A stretch of 64,000 nt of DNA from FEN-1250 sp039918615 (GCA_039918615.1 JBDSHG010000040.1:1-64000); one strand, 5' to 3'. Positions 25,236 through 33,889 are shown, counted from the first letter of the stretch. The notes: generated by a model from the letters alone, not told the origin. Translations and numbers: made by a program.

Positions 25236-26873
25236 ATGGCTAGCAAGGAACTGCATTTCAATACCGAGGCTCGCGCAGCGCTCAAGCGCGGCGTCGACCA
25301 GCTCGCGGAGGCCGTCAAGGTCACGCTGGGCCCGAAGGGACGGAACGTCGTCATCGACAAGAAGTTCGGCGCGCCGACGGTCACGAAGGACGGCGTCACG
25401 GTCGCGAAGGAAATCGAGCTCTCTGATCCGCTCGAGAACATGGGCGCCCAGATGGTGAAGGAAGTCGCGACGAAGACGTCCGACATCGCCGGCGACGGCA
25501 CCACCACCGCCACGGTTCTCGCGCAGGCGATCTTCCGTGAAGGGCTCAAGAACGTCACCGCCGGCTCCAACCCGATGGCGCTCAAGCGCGGCATCGATCG
25601 CGCCGTGGCCGCGGTCGTCGAAGAGCTCAAGCGCATCAGCGTCCCGACGGCTGGCAAGAAGGAGATCGCGCAGGTCGGCTCCATCTCCGCGAACAACGAC
25701 AAGGAGATCGGTGATCTGATCGCCGAGGCGATGGAGAAGGTCGGCAAGGATGGCGTCATCACGGTCGAGGAAGCGCGCGGCCTCGAGACGACGCTCGAGA
25801 CGGTCGACGGCATGCAGTTCGACCGCGGCTATCTCTCGCCGTACTTTGTCACGGATCCGGAGAAGATGGAATCAGTGCTCGAAGACGGTCTGATCCTGAT
25901 TCACGACAAGAAGATCTCGTCGATGAAGGATCTCCTCCCGGTGCTCGAGAAGGTTGCGCAGCTCGGCAAGCCCCTTCTGATCATCGCCGAGGACGTCGAA
26001 GGTGAGGCGCTCGCGACGCTGGTCGTGAACAAGCTCCGCGGCACGCTTCGCGTGTCGGCCGTAAAGGCGCCTGGCTTCGGCGATCGTCGCAAGGCGATGC
26101 TGCAGGACATTGCGGTCATTACCGGCGGCCAGGTCATCTCCGATGAAGTCGGCTTCAAGCTCGAGAATGCCCAGGTCACCGACCTCGGCAAGGCGAAGCG
26201 GATCGTCGTCGACAAGGACAACACTACGCTGATCGATGGCGCCGGTGAAGAGGACAAGATCAAGGGCCGCATTGCCGAGATCCGGGCCGCGATCGACAAG
26301 GCGACGTCGGACTACGACAAGGAGAAGCTCCAGGAGCGTCTCGCGAAGATCTCCGGCGGTGTTGCCGTGATCAACGTCGGCGCTGCGACCGAGGCCGAGA
26401 TGAAGGAGAAGAAGGCCCGCGTCGAAGATGCGCTGCACGCCACGCGCGCGGCGGTCGAGGAAGGAATCGTCCCCGGCGGCGGTGTCGCTCTGATTCGCGC
26501 GCAGAAGGTCCTCAAGGCCCTGAAGCTCGACGATGCCGAGGAGCAGATCGGCGTCGACATCATCCGCAAGGCGATCGAGGAGCCCCTCCGCATGATCGTG
26601 CAGAACGCGGGCGGCGAAGGCTCGATCGTCCTCGAGAAGGTTCGCAGCTCGAAGGATGACAAGTACGGTTACAATGCGCTCACGGACACGTACGAGGATC
26701 TGGTTGCCTCGGGCGTGATCGATCCGACCAAGGTGACCCGCACCGCGTTGCAGAACGCGGCGTCGATCGCCGGTCTCCTTCTGACGACGGAAGCCATCAT
26801 CGTCGAGAAGAAGGAAGACAAGTCGGGCGCTCCGGCCGGCGGCCCCGGCGGCGGCATGGGTGGGATGTACTAA
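25236..26873 (+). CDS. groEL: Chaperonin GroEL (Hsp60)
   Basis: Tetradecameric ATP-driven folding chamber of the cytoplasm. Full length (545 residues), with VTLGPKGRNVVIDKKFG, the ATPase loop AGDGTTTATVLAQ, and the Gly/Met-rich tail ending GGGMGGMY. It lies 77 bases after groES in the same operon. No Shine-Dalgarno sequence is seen before ATG 25236; the 30 bases before it are AT-rich, which may make initiation easy. A terminator follows at 26903. Only this one groEL copy is in the window. Confidence 0.98.
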   Translation: MASKELHFNTEARAALKRGVDQLAEAVKVTLGPKGRNVVIDKKFGAPTVTKDGVTVAKEIELSDPLENMGAQMVKEVATKTSDIAGDGTTTATVLAQAIFREGLKNVTAGSNPMALKRGIDRAVAAVVEELKRISVPTAGKKEIAQVGSISANNDKEIGDLIAEAMEKVGKDGVITVEEARGLETTLETVDGMQFDRGYLSPYFVTDPEKMESVLEDGLILIHDKKISSMKDLLPVLEKVAQLGKPLLIIAEDVEGEALATLVVNKLRGTLRVSAVKAPGFGDRRKAMLQDIAVITGGQVISDEVGFKLENAQVTDLGKAKRIVVDKDNTTLIDGAGEEDKIKGRIAEIRAAIDKATSDYDKEKLQERLAKISGGVAVINVGAATEAEMKEKKARVEDALHATRAAVEEGIVPGGGVALIRAQKVLKALKLDDAEEQIGVDIIRKAIEEPLRMIVQNAGGEGSIVLEKVRSSKDDKYGYNALTDTYEDLVASGVIDPTKVTRTALQNAASIAGLLLTTEAIIVEKKEDKSGAPAGGPGGGMGGMY

Positions 26874-26902
26874 ACGCACGCTCGCAACACGGCGTGTTCG
26901 AG

Positions 26903-26936
26903 GCGGGGGTCCGGAATTGTTCCGGGCCCCCGCTTT
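26903..26936 (+). terminator. Intrinsic terminator of groES-groEL
   Basis: A 13-base stem (26903-26915 with 26921-26933, one G-T pair, five-base loop) followed by a short TTT. The stem is very stable but the T-tract is weak. Confidence 0.8.
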
Positions 26937-26990
26937 GCATTCGTCTCATATGTGCACGATGACCTCGACCCCTTCGATTTTGTTTTCGCG

Positions 26991-27851
26991 ATGCGTCTGA
27001 CGCACGCCCTGCTCCTCGCGGGCGCGATCGCCGTCTCCGCACGCGCATCGCGCGCGCAGGAACCCGAGCCGCGCATCGATGTCGCGGGCGCGAGTGGCGG
27101 GCGCGTCGCCGAGCTTCCCGCGTCCGCGTTCCGCAATGCGAACGGCAGCCCCCGTCTGCGCGACGATCAGTATCTCATGGTGCGGAAGCGCATCGTGCCG
27201 CTGCTCGAGCGATGGGCGCGCGACGACCGGCTCGCCATTGATCCCGCCTATGTCACCGCGCTCGTGCTCAAGGAGAGCGGCGGCGACTCGCTCGCCGTGA
27301 GCGGCGCGCCGGCGCTCGGCCTCGCGCAGCTCACCGCCTCCGCCGACTCCGACATGCGCCTGATGGTGACGGAGTATCACTTCCAGTGGATGGCGCCCGA
27401 AGCCGGTCGCTGGCCGCGCAGCGCCACCGTGCGTATGCCGTCGACGACTGCCGCGGCAGTCGACTCGATGCTCGCGAGCGGAGCCGTGAGCGCGCGCAAC
27501 GAATATCTCTTCGATCCCATCACGAGTGCGCGCGCAGCCGTCTTCTGGATCCGGCTGCTCGAGAACAAGTGGACCACCGACTTCTGGCCCGGCGGCTACG
27601 GGCCCTCGGCGCGCGCGCGGCTGAACGGGGGGAAGTCCCTCACCCAACACCAGATGTTCGACCTCGTAACCGTCAGCTACAACAGGGGTTACATAGAGGT
27701 CAAAGCGCTCGTAGACAGCTACGGCGCAGGTTGGGTCTCCCACCTCACCGAGCTCACGGGCGGACAGGCCGAGGCTGCGGACTACCTCGAGCGGGTGCGG
27801 GCGTATACCGCGCTGCTGCAGACGCCGCCGCCCGTGTCGCGAGCGCACTGA
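26991..27851 (+). CDS. Lytic transglycosylase-like protein (SLT domain), exported
   Basis: Likely cleaves peptidoglycan glycan strands in the periplasm. Signal peptide at residues 1-22 (MRLTHALLLAGAIAVSARAS, then RA before QEP). The SLT-type catalytic region is ALVLKESGGDS with Glu95, followed by GAPALGLAQLT, matching the family ES...GLMQ pattern, and a later SYNRGY. Length 286 residues. ATG 26991 is preferred because it begins the signal peptide; GTG 26952 would add a charged leader. The insertion between the ALGLAQLT and SYNRG motifs is long, so the exact subfamily is unclear. Confidence 0.78.
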   Translation: MRLTHALLLAGAIAVSARASRAQEPEPRIDVAGASGGRVAELPASAFRNANGSPRLRDDQYLMVRKRIVPLLERWARDDRLAIDPAYVTALVLKESGGDSLAVSGAPALGLAQLTASADSDMRLMVTEYHFQWMAPEAGRWPRSATVRMPSTTAAAVDSMLASGAVSARNEYLFDPITSARAAVFWIRLLENKWTTDFWPGGYGPSARARLNGGKSLTQHQMFDLVTVSYNRGYIEVKALVDSYGAGWVSHLTELTGGQAEAADYLERVRAYTALLQTPPPVSRAH

Positions 27852-27940
27852 GCGCCTGCAACTTTTTCCGGGGAGTATACGTATTAAAAATGCGGGCCCG
27901 GAACCCGTGCGCACGACGTCCAACCGTGTCGATCGAAGAA

Positions 27941-28048
27941 AAATAGAAAGGGCCGTCCGTTCAGGGTGTGTGCTTCACAGTTGAGGGGTTGTTTCTCCTT
28001 GCCCCGTGAACTCACCTTCCAAACCCTGGACGAACGGCTCTTCTATTT
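27941..28048. other. Large inverted repeat / structured RNA or bidirectional terminator
   Basis: Arms 27941-27967 and 28023-28048 are inverted copies that match over about 26 bases with two mismatches and one offset. Inside are nested pairings: TTCAC with GTGAA and GGGG with CCCC around a 13-base loop. On the minus strand the element begins at the stop codon of the WalJ-like gene and is followed by TATTTTTCTT, so it can act as that operon's terminator. On the plus strand it follows the lytic transglycosylase gene. At about 108 bases it is much larger than the other terminators here, so a small structured RNA is possible. Confidence 0.65.
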
Positions 28049-28868
28049 ACAGCTCCAGAGTAAGCTGACTTGCCGCGATCACCGCGCGAGCATTTCTCCC
28101 CGCGGTGAACGGCCCGCATACCGCGCTCTGCGACGCAGCGCGTAGCGCCCCCCGAAAGCTCGATCGCGATACGGCATCGCGCATCGATCTGAGCGCGGTC
28201 TCCGGATCGTTGCACCGCTCGCTCAGATGCGCGAGCACGAGGTGGGAGAGCCCTGCGTGCGCGCAGTCGCGCGCGAATACTCCAGCGCGACGGTTGCTCA
28301 GATGTCCGTACGCGCCGCCGATGCGCGACTGCACCGACGGCGGATACGGCCCGGCGCTCAGCATCCCCTCGTCGTGGTTCGATTCAAGCACGAGGATGTC
28401 GAGGCGCTCGAAGGTGCGCCGGTACGACGCGGGGACGTGTCCGAGATCGTAGACGATTCCCGCGCGCGCGCCCGTCGATCGTGCAGTGGCGATGACGGCC
28501 ACGGGCTCCGTCCCGTCGTGCGGCGTGCGCACGGTCTGTACGCTGATGTCGCCCAGCTCGAGCGTCGCTCCCGCAGTGAACGGCCGCGCGCAGCTCTCCG
28601 TCAGCAGCGGATAGCCGCCGATTGTCCCCGTGCTCGCATACACCGCCCACTTCCATCGCTTCGCGGCCGCGCACACGCCGCGCACGTGATCGTTGTGCTC
28701 GTGCGTCACGATCACGCTCTCGATCGACTCACCCTCCACCCCGATCGATGCCAGCCGCTTCGCGAGCTCGCGCACCGGAAACCCCGCGTCGATGAGGATG
28801 CGTGTGCCGCCGCTCTCCACCAGCACCGCGTTCCCCGCGCTTCCGCTCCCGAGCATCCACACCCGCAT
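28047..28868 (-). CDS. MBL-fold metallo-hydrolase, WalJ/YycJ-like
   Basis: 273 residues with the metallo-beta-lactamase fold: N-terminal GSGSAGNAVLVESGGTRILI and the metal motif THEHNDH, plus later LESNHD and HLSNRRAG. These features fit the YycJ/WalJ group, nucleases linked to DNA repair or cell-wall control in Firmicutes. The function here is inferred from family only. It is the last gene of a minus-strand operon, one base after the GlmU-like gene. The stop codon is part of the large inverted repeat. Confidence 0.85.
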   Translation of the reverse strand: MRVWMLGSGSAGNAVLVESGGTRILIDAGFPVRELAKRLASIGVEGESIESVIVTHEHNDHVRGVCAAAKRWKWAVYASTGTIGGYPLLTESCARPFTAGATLELGDISVQTVRTPHDGTEPVAVIATARSTGARAGIVYDLGHVPASYRRTFERLDILVLESNHDEGMLSAGPYPPSVQSRIGGAYGHLSNRRAGVFARDCAHAGLSHLVLAHLSERCNDPETALRSMRDAVSRSSFRGALRAASQSAVCGPFTAGRNARAVIAASQLTLEL

Positions 28869-28869
28869 G

Positions 28870-30066
28870 CTACGCGCTCCGGCTCTTCGCGTGCGACGCG
28901 CTCAGCTGCCTGCGCCCGCGTTCGCCCAGCATGACGGACCGCCGCGACATCGCGCGCGCAGCGATGTCCAGAAACTTCGCGAGACGGAAGTCGCTGATCT
29001 CCTCGCCGTCGACCCACGAGAACGGCGGCACGTATTTCGGCGGCATCCGCGATCCGAACACATTCGACCCCGCGCCAACCACGCTCCCGGTCGTCAGCCG
29101 CGTGCCGATCCCCGTCTTCACGTGATCGCCGAGCATCGAGCCGAGCTTACTCGCCCCGGTGTCGCGCATTCCGGCGGGCGTCCACAGCTGCACCGAGCCA
29201 TACGTGTTTTTCAGATTGCTGGTGATCGTCCCGGCACCGAGGTTCACCCAGCGCCCGAGATACGAATGGCCGACGAAGCCATCGTGCCCCTTGTTCGCGT
29301 GCCCGAGCACGATCGTCTCCGAGATCTCGCCGCGAATCACGCTGTGCTCACCGATCGAGCAACCGTGCACGCGGTCCCCGAGCACATTCGCGTGCTCGAG
29401 CACCGCACACGGCCCCACGAGCCGCGTGAACGCCCGCACGGTGGCGCCGCGCCGTACCATCACCGGCCCATTCGTCACGTCGAACACCACCTGCGGCTCG
29501 ACCGTCGCGCCTTTCTCGACGCACACGCGACCGCTCCCGATCACGATCGCGTGCTCAGGCGTCTCGCACGTGAGATGCGGGCCAAGCGCCTCGATATCGT
29601 CGTGGAGCTGCGCGAGAAGCTGCGTGATGAGCTCCCACACTGCATTCACCCAGCGCCCCGGAATGTCGACCACGCGCGTCCCGGCGCCACGGAGCGCGTC
29701 GAGCGAGCGCGTTCCGCCCGCGAGCTCCAATGCGGCAATCGCGCTCTCCACACGCACCGCCGCGACGGTGCCGTCGCACGTCCATACGTCCGCATCCGGC
29801 GCGCTCCAGCCGAGTGGGACGATGCAACGGCTGTTCGCGATGATCGCGCCGGCGCGAATGCCACCCGACGCCGATGGCGCACCCGCCTCCTCGAAGTCGC
29901 GCAGATGCTCCGCGCCGATGAAGCCGGCCGCCGTCGCGTCGAGCGCGCGCTCCCATCGCGCGCGCCCGAGCGCGATCCCGGCGCGCATCTCGCCGAAAGG
30001 GCGCGTGAGCGCGAACGGCTCGAAGGTGCGCGCGAGCGCGTCGTCGTAGAGGTGGAGCTCGGTCAC
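28870..30066 (-). CDS. GlmU-like protein: degenerate nucleotidyltransferase plus left-handed beta-helix
   Basis: 398 residues. The N-terminal part (YDDALARTFEPFALTRPFGEMRAG) matches the putative sugar nucleotidyltransferase group (NTP_transf_4) rather than classical GlmU. From about residue 170 a hexapeptide-repeat left-handed beta-helix follows, including NLGAGTITSNLKNTYG, a signature of GlmU-type acetyl/acyltransferases. It sits directly after a mannose-1-phosphate guanylyltransferase-like gene (four-base overlap), so a joint role in making an activated sugar is likely; the sugar is unknown. Confidence 0.8.
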   Translation of the reverse strand: MTELHLYDDALARTFEPFALTRPFGEMRAGIALGRARWERALDATAAGFIGAEHLRDFEEAGAPSASGGIRAGAIIANSRCIVPLGWSAPDADVWTCDGTVAAVRVESAIAALELAGGTRSLDALRGAGTRVVDIPGRWVNAVWELITQLLAQLHDDIEALGPHLTCETPEHAIVIGSGRVCVEKGATVEPQVVFDVTNGPVMVRRGATVRAFTRLVGPCAVLEHANVLGDRVHGCSIGEHSVIRGEISETIVLGHANKGHDGFVGHSYLGRWVNLGAGTITSNLKNTYGSVQLWTPAGMRDTGASKLGSMLGDHVKTGIGTRLTTGSVVGAGSNVFGSRMPPKYVPPFSWVDGEEISDFRLAKFLDIAARAMSRRSVMLGERGRRQLSASHAKSRSA

Positions 30067-31109
30067 GCGCGATCCCGCACGCCGGCCGGCAGCACGTCCA
30101 GCAGCAGCTTGAGCTCAGCCGCGCGGTCCTTCGTCGTCACGAGCGTGAGCCCATCACGCGTGACCACGACGAGATCGTCGACACCGTAGAGCACCACCGA
30201 TCCCGCCTCAGCGTGTACGACGTTGTTCGCCGCATCCACGCAGTGCACGTCGCCGAACGTCGCATTCCCCGCCTTGTCGCGCCGCCGCACGCGATGGAGC
30301 GCCGCCCACGTCCCCACGTCGTCCCAGCCAAAGTCGCCGGGGATCACCAGCACGCGGCCGCTGCGCTCGAGCACCCCCTCGTCCACGGAGATCGACTTGA
30401 CCGCCGCAAAGAAGCCCGCGACATCGCCGCGCGCCGCAAGCGCGAGCGACGGTGCGACCTCCGGCGAGTGCGCGCGCAGCTCTGCGAGGAAGTCACTCGC
30501 GCGCCAGACGAAGATCCCCGAGTTCCAGAGATAGCCGTCTGCGACCATGCGCGCCGCGATCTCGCGATTCGGCTTCTCCGCGAAGCGTGCGACGCGACGC
30601 GCACCTTCCTCGCCGCCGGCGACGCGCTCCCCCGGCTCGATGTAGCCGAAGCCGGGATCGGGACGCGTCGGGACGATCCCGACCGTCACAAGGCTGTGTT
30701 CACGCTCGGCCACCGCGGCCGCGCGCGCGAGCGTCGCGCGAAACTCCGCATCATCGCCGATCGCCCAGTCCGCATGCACGCAGATCATCACGTCGTTCGC
30801 GCCGCCGCGACGCGCGATCGTCGACGCGGCCCAGGCGAGCGCCGGCGCGGTTCCGGCGGCGCGCGGCTCGGCCAACACGTTGTCCGGTGGAAGCTGTGGG
30901 AGCAACGCGCCCACCGCGGCGCCGAGCGAGGCATTCGTGACGATGAGCGTGCGCTCCGCGGGCACGAGCTCCGCGAGTCGCGCGACGGTGTCGGCGAGCA
31001 ACGGCGCATCGGTGATGAGCGGGAGCAGCTGCTTCGGGCGCTTCGGCGTGCTGAGCGGCCAGAAGCGCGACCCCACGCCCCCGGCGAGAATCACGGCCCA
31101 GCGACTCAA
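30063..31109 (-). CDS. Mannose-1-phosphate guanylyltransferase-like sugar nucleotidyltransferase
   Basis: Makes GDP-mannose (or a similar NDP-sugar) from sugar-1-phosphate and NTP. The signature LAGGVGSRFWPLSTPKRPKQ is at residues 8-27, with FAEKPN (sugar-phosphate site) and SGIFVWRAS further on. Length 348 residues; it is of the short type without the C-terminal isomerase domain. Start is TTG 31109, overlapping the receiver gene stop (TTGA). Nucleotide specificity (GTP) is inferred from the PKQ-type signature. Confidence 0.86.
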   Translation of the reverse strand: MSRWAVILAGGVGSRFWPLSTPKRPKQLLPLITDAPLLADTVARLAELVPAERTLIVTNASLGAAVGALLPQLPPDNVLAEPRAAGTAPALAWAASTIARRGGANDVMICVHADWAIGDDAEFRATLARAAAVAEREHSLVTVGIVPTRPDPGFGYIEPGERVAGGEEGARRVARFAEKPNREIAARMVADGYLWNSGIFVWRASDFLAELRAHSPEVAPSLALAARGDVAGFFAAVKSISVDEGVLERSGRVLVIPGDFGWDDVGTWAALHRVRRRDKAGNATFGDVHCVDAANNVVHAEAGSVVLYGVDDLVVVTRDGLTLVTTKDRAAELKLLLDVLPAGVRDRA

Positions 31110-31525
31110 CGCTCCGTCGCTCCCATCTCCTCGGACGGCACGCCTGTCAGCTCGGCCGCACGCGCGTACAGCTTCTTCGGGCTGAACGGCTTCGTGAGAA
31201 AGTCGTTCGCGCCGAGCGCTATCGCCTGCCGGTGATGCTGCTCCTGTCCGGCTGCCGTGAGCACGATGCACGGCACGGAGCGCCAACGCGGATCCTCGCG
31301 AAGTCTCGCGAGCACGTCCAGTCCGTTCATGTACGGCATCATGACATCGAGTACCACGAGCGCAATGTCCGGATCGCTCTCCATCCGCGCGAGCGCCTCG
31401 CGTCCGTCGTAGACGAGCGTCACATCGAAGGGACCCTGCTCGAGCTTCATCTTGATGATCCGCCCGATGTGCGGCTCGTCGTCGGCCACCAGCACATGGA
31501 TCCGCTGCTGCTCGAGCATGCTCAA
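31106..31525 (-). CDS. Single-domain response regulator (CheY-like receiver)
   Basis: 139 residues with one receiver domain and no output domain. The acidic pair is Asp15/Asp16, the phosphorylation site Asp60 in VVLDVMMPYMNG, the switch Thr90 and the Lys112 in FLTKPF. The tail of about 20 residues has no known fold. It lies between a roadblock protein and a nucleotidyltransferase in one operon, with four-base overlaps on both sides. No kinase is beside it; the nearest in the window is at 33890, in a different operon. Confidence 0.92.
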   Translation of the reverse strand: MSMLEQQRIHVLVADDEPHIGRIIKMKLEQGPFDVTLVYDGREALARMESDPDIALVVLDVMMPYMNGLDVLARLREDPRWRSVPCIVLTAAGQEQHHRQAIALGANDFLTKPFSPKKLYARAAELTGVPSEEMGATER

Positions 31526-31875
31526 ACCAGCGACGAAATGTTCTCGCGATTGCGGCGCAGCTCGAACAGCAGGCGCCCGACGTTCGCGGACGGCTGCGCG
31601 AGCACGAGCAGAAGCGCATCGGCGGAGAGCAGGGCAACGATGGCGAACCCCTGTTCGTATTCGAGGATGGCGGTCGTCAGCTGTCCGCGCGAATCGGTGG
31701 CGCCGAATTCCTCGGCGGCCGCGACGATGGACGGGACGAGCGCCGCCACGCTTTCGGCGTTCACCGCGCCGGTCGTCTGGCTATCGATCAGCAGTCCGTC
31801 GCGACCGAGCACGACGGCCGCATCGACGCCTTCGCGTTGGCGAAGGGCGCCCACGAGATCTCGAATGGTGGCCAT
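31522..31875 (-). CDS. Roadblock/LC7-domain protein
   Basis: 117 residues, all one roadblock/LC7 domain (IRDLVGALRQREGVDAAVVL at the start). In bacteria such proteins regulate small Ras-like GTPases such as MglA or act as scaffolds; no GTPase is seen in this window. ATG 31875 has a good AGGAGC Shine-Dalgarno four bases upstream. It is the first gene of the five-gene minus-strand operon driven from 31899-31928. Confidence 0.85.
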   Translation of the reverse strand: MATIRDLVGALRQREGVDAAVVLGRDGLLIDSQTTGAVNAESVAALVPSIVAAAEEFGATDSRGQLTTAILEYEQGFAIVALLSADALLLVLAQPSANVGRLLFELRRNRENISSLV

Positions 31876-31898
31876 GCACGCTCCTGGTGGGTCGTGCG

Positions 31899-31928
31899 AA
31901 ACTACTGGCCGCGCGCCTCGGAAGTCAA
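31899..31928 (-). promoter_or_regulatory. Promoter of the roadblock-receiver-nucleotidyltransferase operon
   Basis: On the minus strand TTGACT (31928-31923), an 18-base spacer, and TAGTTT (31904-31899). Expected start near 31892, leaving a leader of about 17 bases that contains the AGGAGC ribosome site. It diverges from the promoter at 31943. Confidence 0.7.
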
Positions 31929-31942
31929 GCGAGGATAACAGC

Positions 31943-31971
31943 TTGAACTCGTTGTAGCGGCGCCCTATCCT
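31943..31971 (+). promoter_or_regulatory. Promoter of the lipoprotein-serS operon
   Basis: TTGAAC (31943-31948), a 17-base spacer, and TATCCT (31966-31971). Expected start near 31978, just before the tandem repeat at 31982-32017. Confidence 0.68.
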
Positions 31972-31981
31972 TTCCCTCTGA

Positions 31982-32017
31982 AGACGTGTTTTACCCCTCA
32001 GACGTGTTTTACCCCTC
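31982..32017 (+). repeat. Perfect tandem duplication of 18 bases in a 5' leader
   Basis: Two head-to-tail copies of an 18-base unit (AGACGTGTTTTACCCCTC), identical at every position, at 31982-31999 and 32000-32017. They begin about four bases after the predicted transcript start and end 16 bases before the ATG of the lipoprotein gene. Confidence 0.95.
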
Positions 32018-32033
32018 TCCGGCGCGCAGGTAC

Positions 32034-32612
32034 ATGAAGGTCAGATTCTTGGTGCTCATCGCTGGCGCCGGCATTGCTGCCGCCGCCTGCGCAAATCCGT
32101 TCGCTACGAAGGCAACGCTGGCGACGATCGACGATACCGCGGCGGTGTATGCGCTCACGGGCGCGCCGGAAAGCGCGCCCACGGCCATCAACGTGACCTT
32201 CCCGCGCGCAGTGATCGCGACGCCGTCCGAGCACTATGACGTCGTCTTCGACATCCGGAACGACTCCGCCTTTGCGTATCCTCCGCACGTCATTGGCGCC
32301 ACGTTGATCGCCGGCTTGCAGCTCGCCTCGCAGCCCTTCGGCGCGATCACCCAGGCGCCGACCACCGGCTACAACGACACGCTGCCGGTCTTCATCCACG
32401 CGGGAGATGTGCTGCTCGTGCGGTCGACGTCGGCGCAGTGCGCCACGCAGTCGGTGACTGCGCGCACGTACATCTACGCGAAGATCGTGATCGACAGCAT
32501 TTTCTACGACAATGCCGCGCCGCCACACATCCCGCGCACGCTCTGGTATCGCCTCCGCAACGATCCCAATTGCGGCTTCATCTCGTTCGCTGATGGCATT
32601 CCGAAGAGCTGA
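32034..32612 (+). CDS. Hypothetical lipoprotein
   Basis: 192 residues, no family recognised. A lipoprotein signal peptide runs MKVRFLVLIAGAGIAAAAC with the lipid-bearing Cys at residue 19. The mature part is rich in beta-type sequence (YDVVFDIRNDSAFAYPPHV and others) and includes two further Cys residues that could form a disulfide. ATG 32034 is chosen because it begins the signal peptide; the frame is open farther upstream through the tandem repeat. serS follows after two bases. Confidence 0.72.
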   Translation: MKVRFLVLIAGAGIAAAACANPFATKATLATIDDTAAVYALTGAPESAPTAINVTFPRAVIATPSEHYDVVFDIRNDSAFAYPPHVIGATLIAGLQLASQPFGAITQAPTTGYNDTLPVFIHAGDVLLVRSTSAQCATQSVTARTYIYAKIVIDSIFYDNAAPPHIPRTLWYRLRNDPNCGFISFADGIPKS

Positions 32613-32614
32613 CC

Positions 32615-33886
32615 GTGCACGACCTGAGGACGCTGCGCGATAATCTGGAGCAGCTCCGCGATGGCATGCGGCGCCGCCTCCAGCTCGACGCGCTGGCCCC
32701 CCGCATCGACCGCGCCGAAGCGCTCGACCGCGAACGCCGCACGCTGATCCAGCGAGGTGAGGAGCTCAAGGCGACGCGCAATGCGGCGACGCAGGAGGTC
32801 GCGCGCCGCAAGAAGTCGAAGGAGAACGCCGACGATCTCATCGCGCAGACGCGCGCACTCGGCGCCGACATCTCCGCGGCGGAGCGCGAGCTCGCGAGCG
32901 TCGAGCGCGAGCTCGGCGACATCCTGCTGCAGCTCCCGAACATTCCGTTGCCCGACGTGCCCGACGGCGGCGAGGAGAGCAACCGTGTGGTGCGCTCGTG
33001 GGGCGAGCCGCGCGCATCGGACGGCGTACGCCCGCACTGGGAGATCGGCGAGCAGCTCGGCATTCTCGACCTCGCCGCGGGTGCGAAGATCACGGGTTCC
33101 GGCTTCGTCGTACTGCGGCGCGGCGGCGCGCGGCTCGTGCGCGCGCTGATGTCGTTCATGCTCGATCTGCACACGCGCGAGCACGGGTACGACGAGGCAT
33201 GGGTGCCCTTCATCGTCACGCGCGACGCGATGACGGGCACGGGGCAGCTTCCCAAGATGGAGGACGACGCCTACCGCACCGACGATGATCTCTTCCTCAT
33301 CCCCACGGCCGAGGTGCCGCTGACGAATCTGCTGCGCGAGGAGATTCTCGAGGCGGGCTCGCTGCCGCGCGCGCTCACCGCGTACACGCCGTGCTTCCGG
33401 CGCGAGGCCGGCGCCGCGGGGAAGGACACGCGCGGGCTCATTCGCGTTCACCAGTTCGACAAGGTGGAGCTCGTGCGCGTCACGACTCCCGAAAGCTCGG
33501 CGCAGGAGCTCGAGACGCTGACCGGGCACGCCGAGCGGGTGCTGCAGCTACTGGGGCTTCCGTATCGCGTTCTGCTGCTCGCTGCTGGCGACACGGGCTT
33601 TTCGTCGGCGAAGACGTACGACCTCGAGCTCTGGGCGCCAGGCGTAGGGAAGTGGCTCGAGGTTTCATCCTGCAGCTCGTTCGGAGACTTTCAGGCGCGC
33701 CGCGCGAACATCAGATATCGCCCGGCCCCCGGTGAGAAGCCGCGCTTCGTGCACACCCTCAACGGCTCGGCGCTCGCCTTTCCACGCACGATCATCGCCA
33801 TTCTGGAGCAGTACCAGAATCCGGATGGCACCGTCAGGATACCGGACGCGCTCCGTCCGTATTTCGGCGGCGACCTCCTCACATAG
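32615..33886 (+). CDS. serS: Seryl-tRNA synthetase
   Basis: Class II synthetase that charges tRNA-Ser. An N-terminal helical arm (about residues 30-100) is the coiled coil that contacts the long variable arm of tRNA. The catalytic core has FLIPTAEVPLTN, motif 2 FRREAGAAGKDTRGLIR and motif 3 NGSALAFPRT. Length 423 residues, as usual. Start is GTG 32615, two bases after the lipoprotein stop. Confidence 0.97.
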   Translation: MHDLRTLRDNLEQLRDGMRRRLQLDALAPRIDRAEALDRERRTLIQRGEELKATRNAATQEVARRKKSKENADDLIAQTRALGADISAAERELASVERELGDILLQLPNIPLPDVPDGGEESNRVVRSWGEPRASDGVRPHWEIGEQLGILDLAAGAKITGSGFVVLRRGGARLVRALMSFMLDLHTREHGYDEAWVPFIVTRDAMTGTGQLPKMEDDAYRTDDDLFLIPTAEVPLTNLLREEILEAGSLPRALTAYTPCFRREAGAAGKDTRGLIRVHQFDKVELVRVTTPESSAQELETLTGHAERVLQLLGLPYRVLLLAAGDTGFSSAKTYDLELWAPGVGKWLEVSSCSSFGDFQARRANIRYRPAPGEKPRFVHTLNGSALAFPRTIIAILEQYQNPDGTVRIPDALRPYFGGDLLT

Positions 33887-33889
33887 CCG

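Noticed and set aside
27941..28048. 6S RNA, SRP RNA or an insertion remnant
   Set aside because: No SRP GGAAGG/GNAR core in the right place, no 6S-type open bubble, no target-site duplication or transposase.
31986..32033. Earlier start of the lipoprotein gene inside the tandem repeat
   Set aside because: It would put 16 polar residues before the lipoprotein signal peptide; ATG 32034 begins it cleanly.
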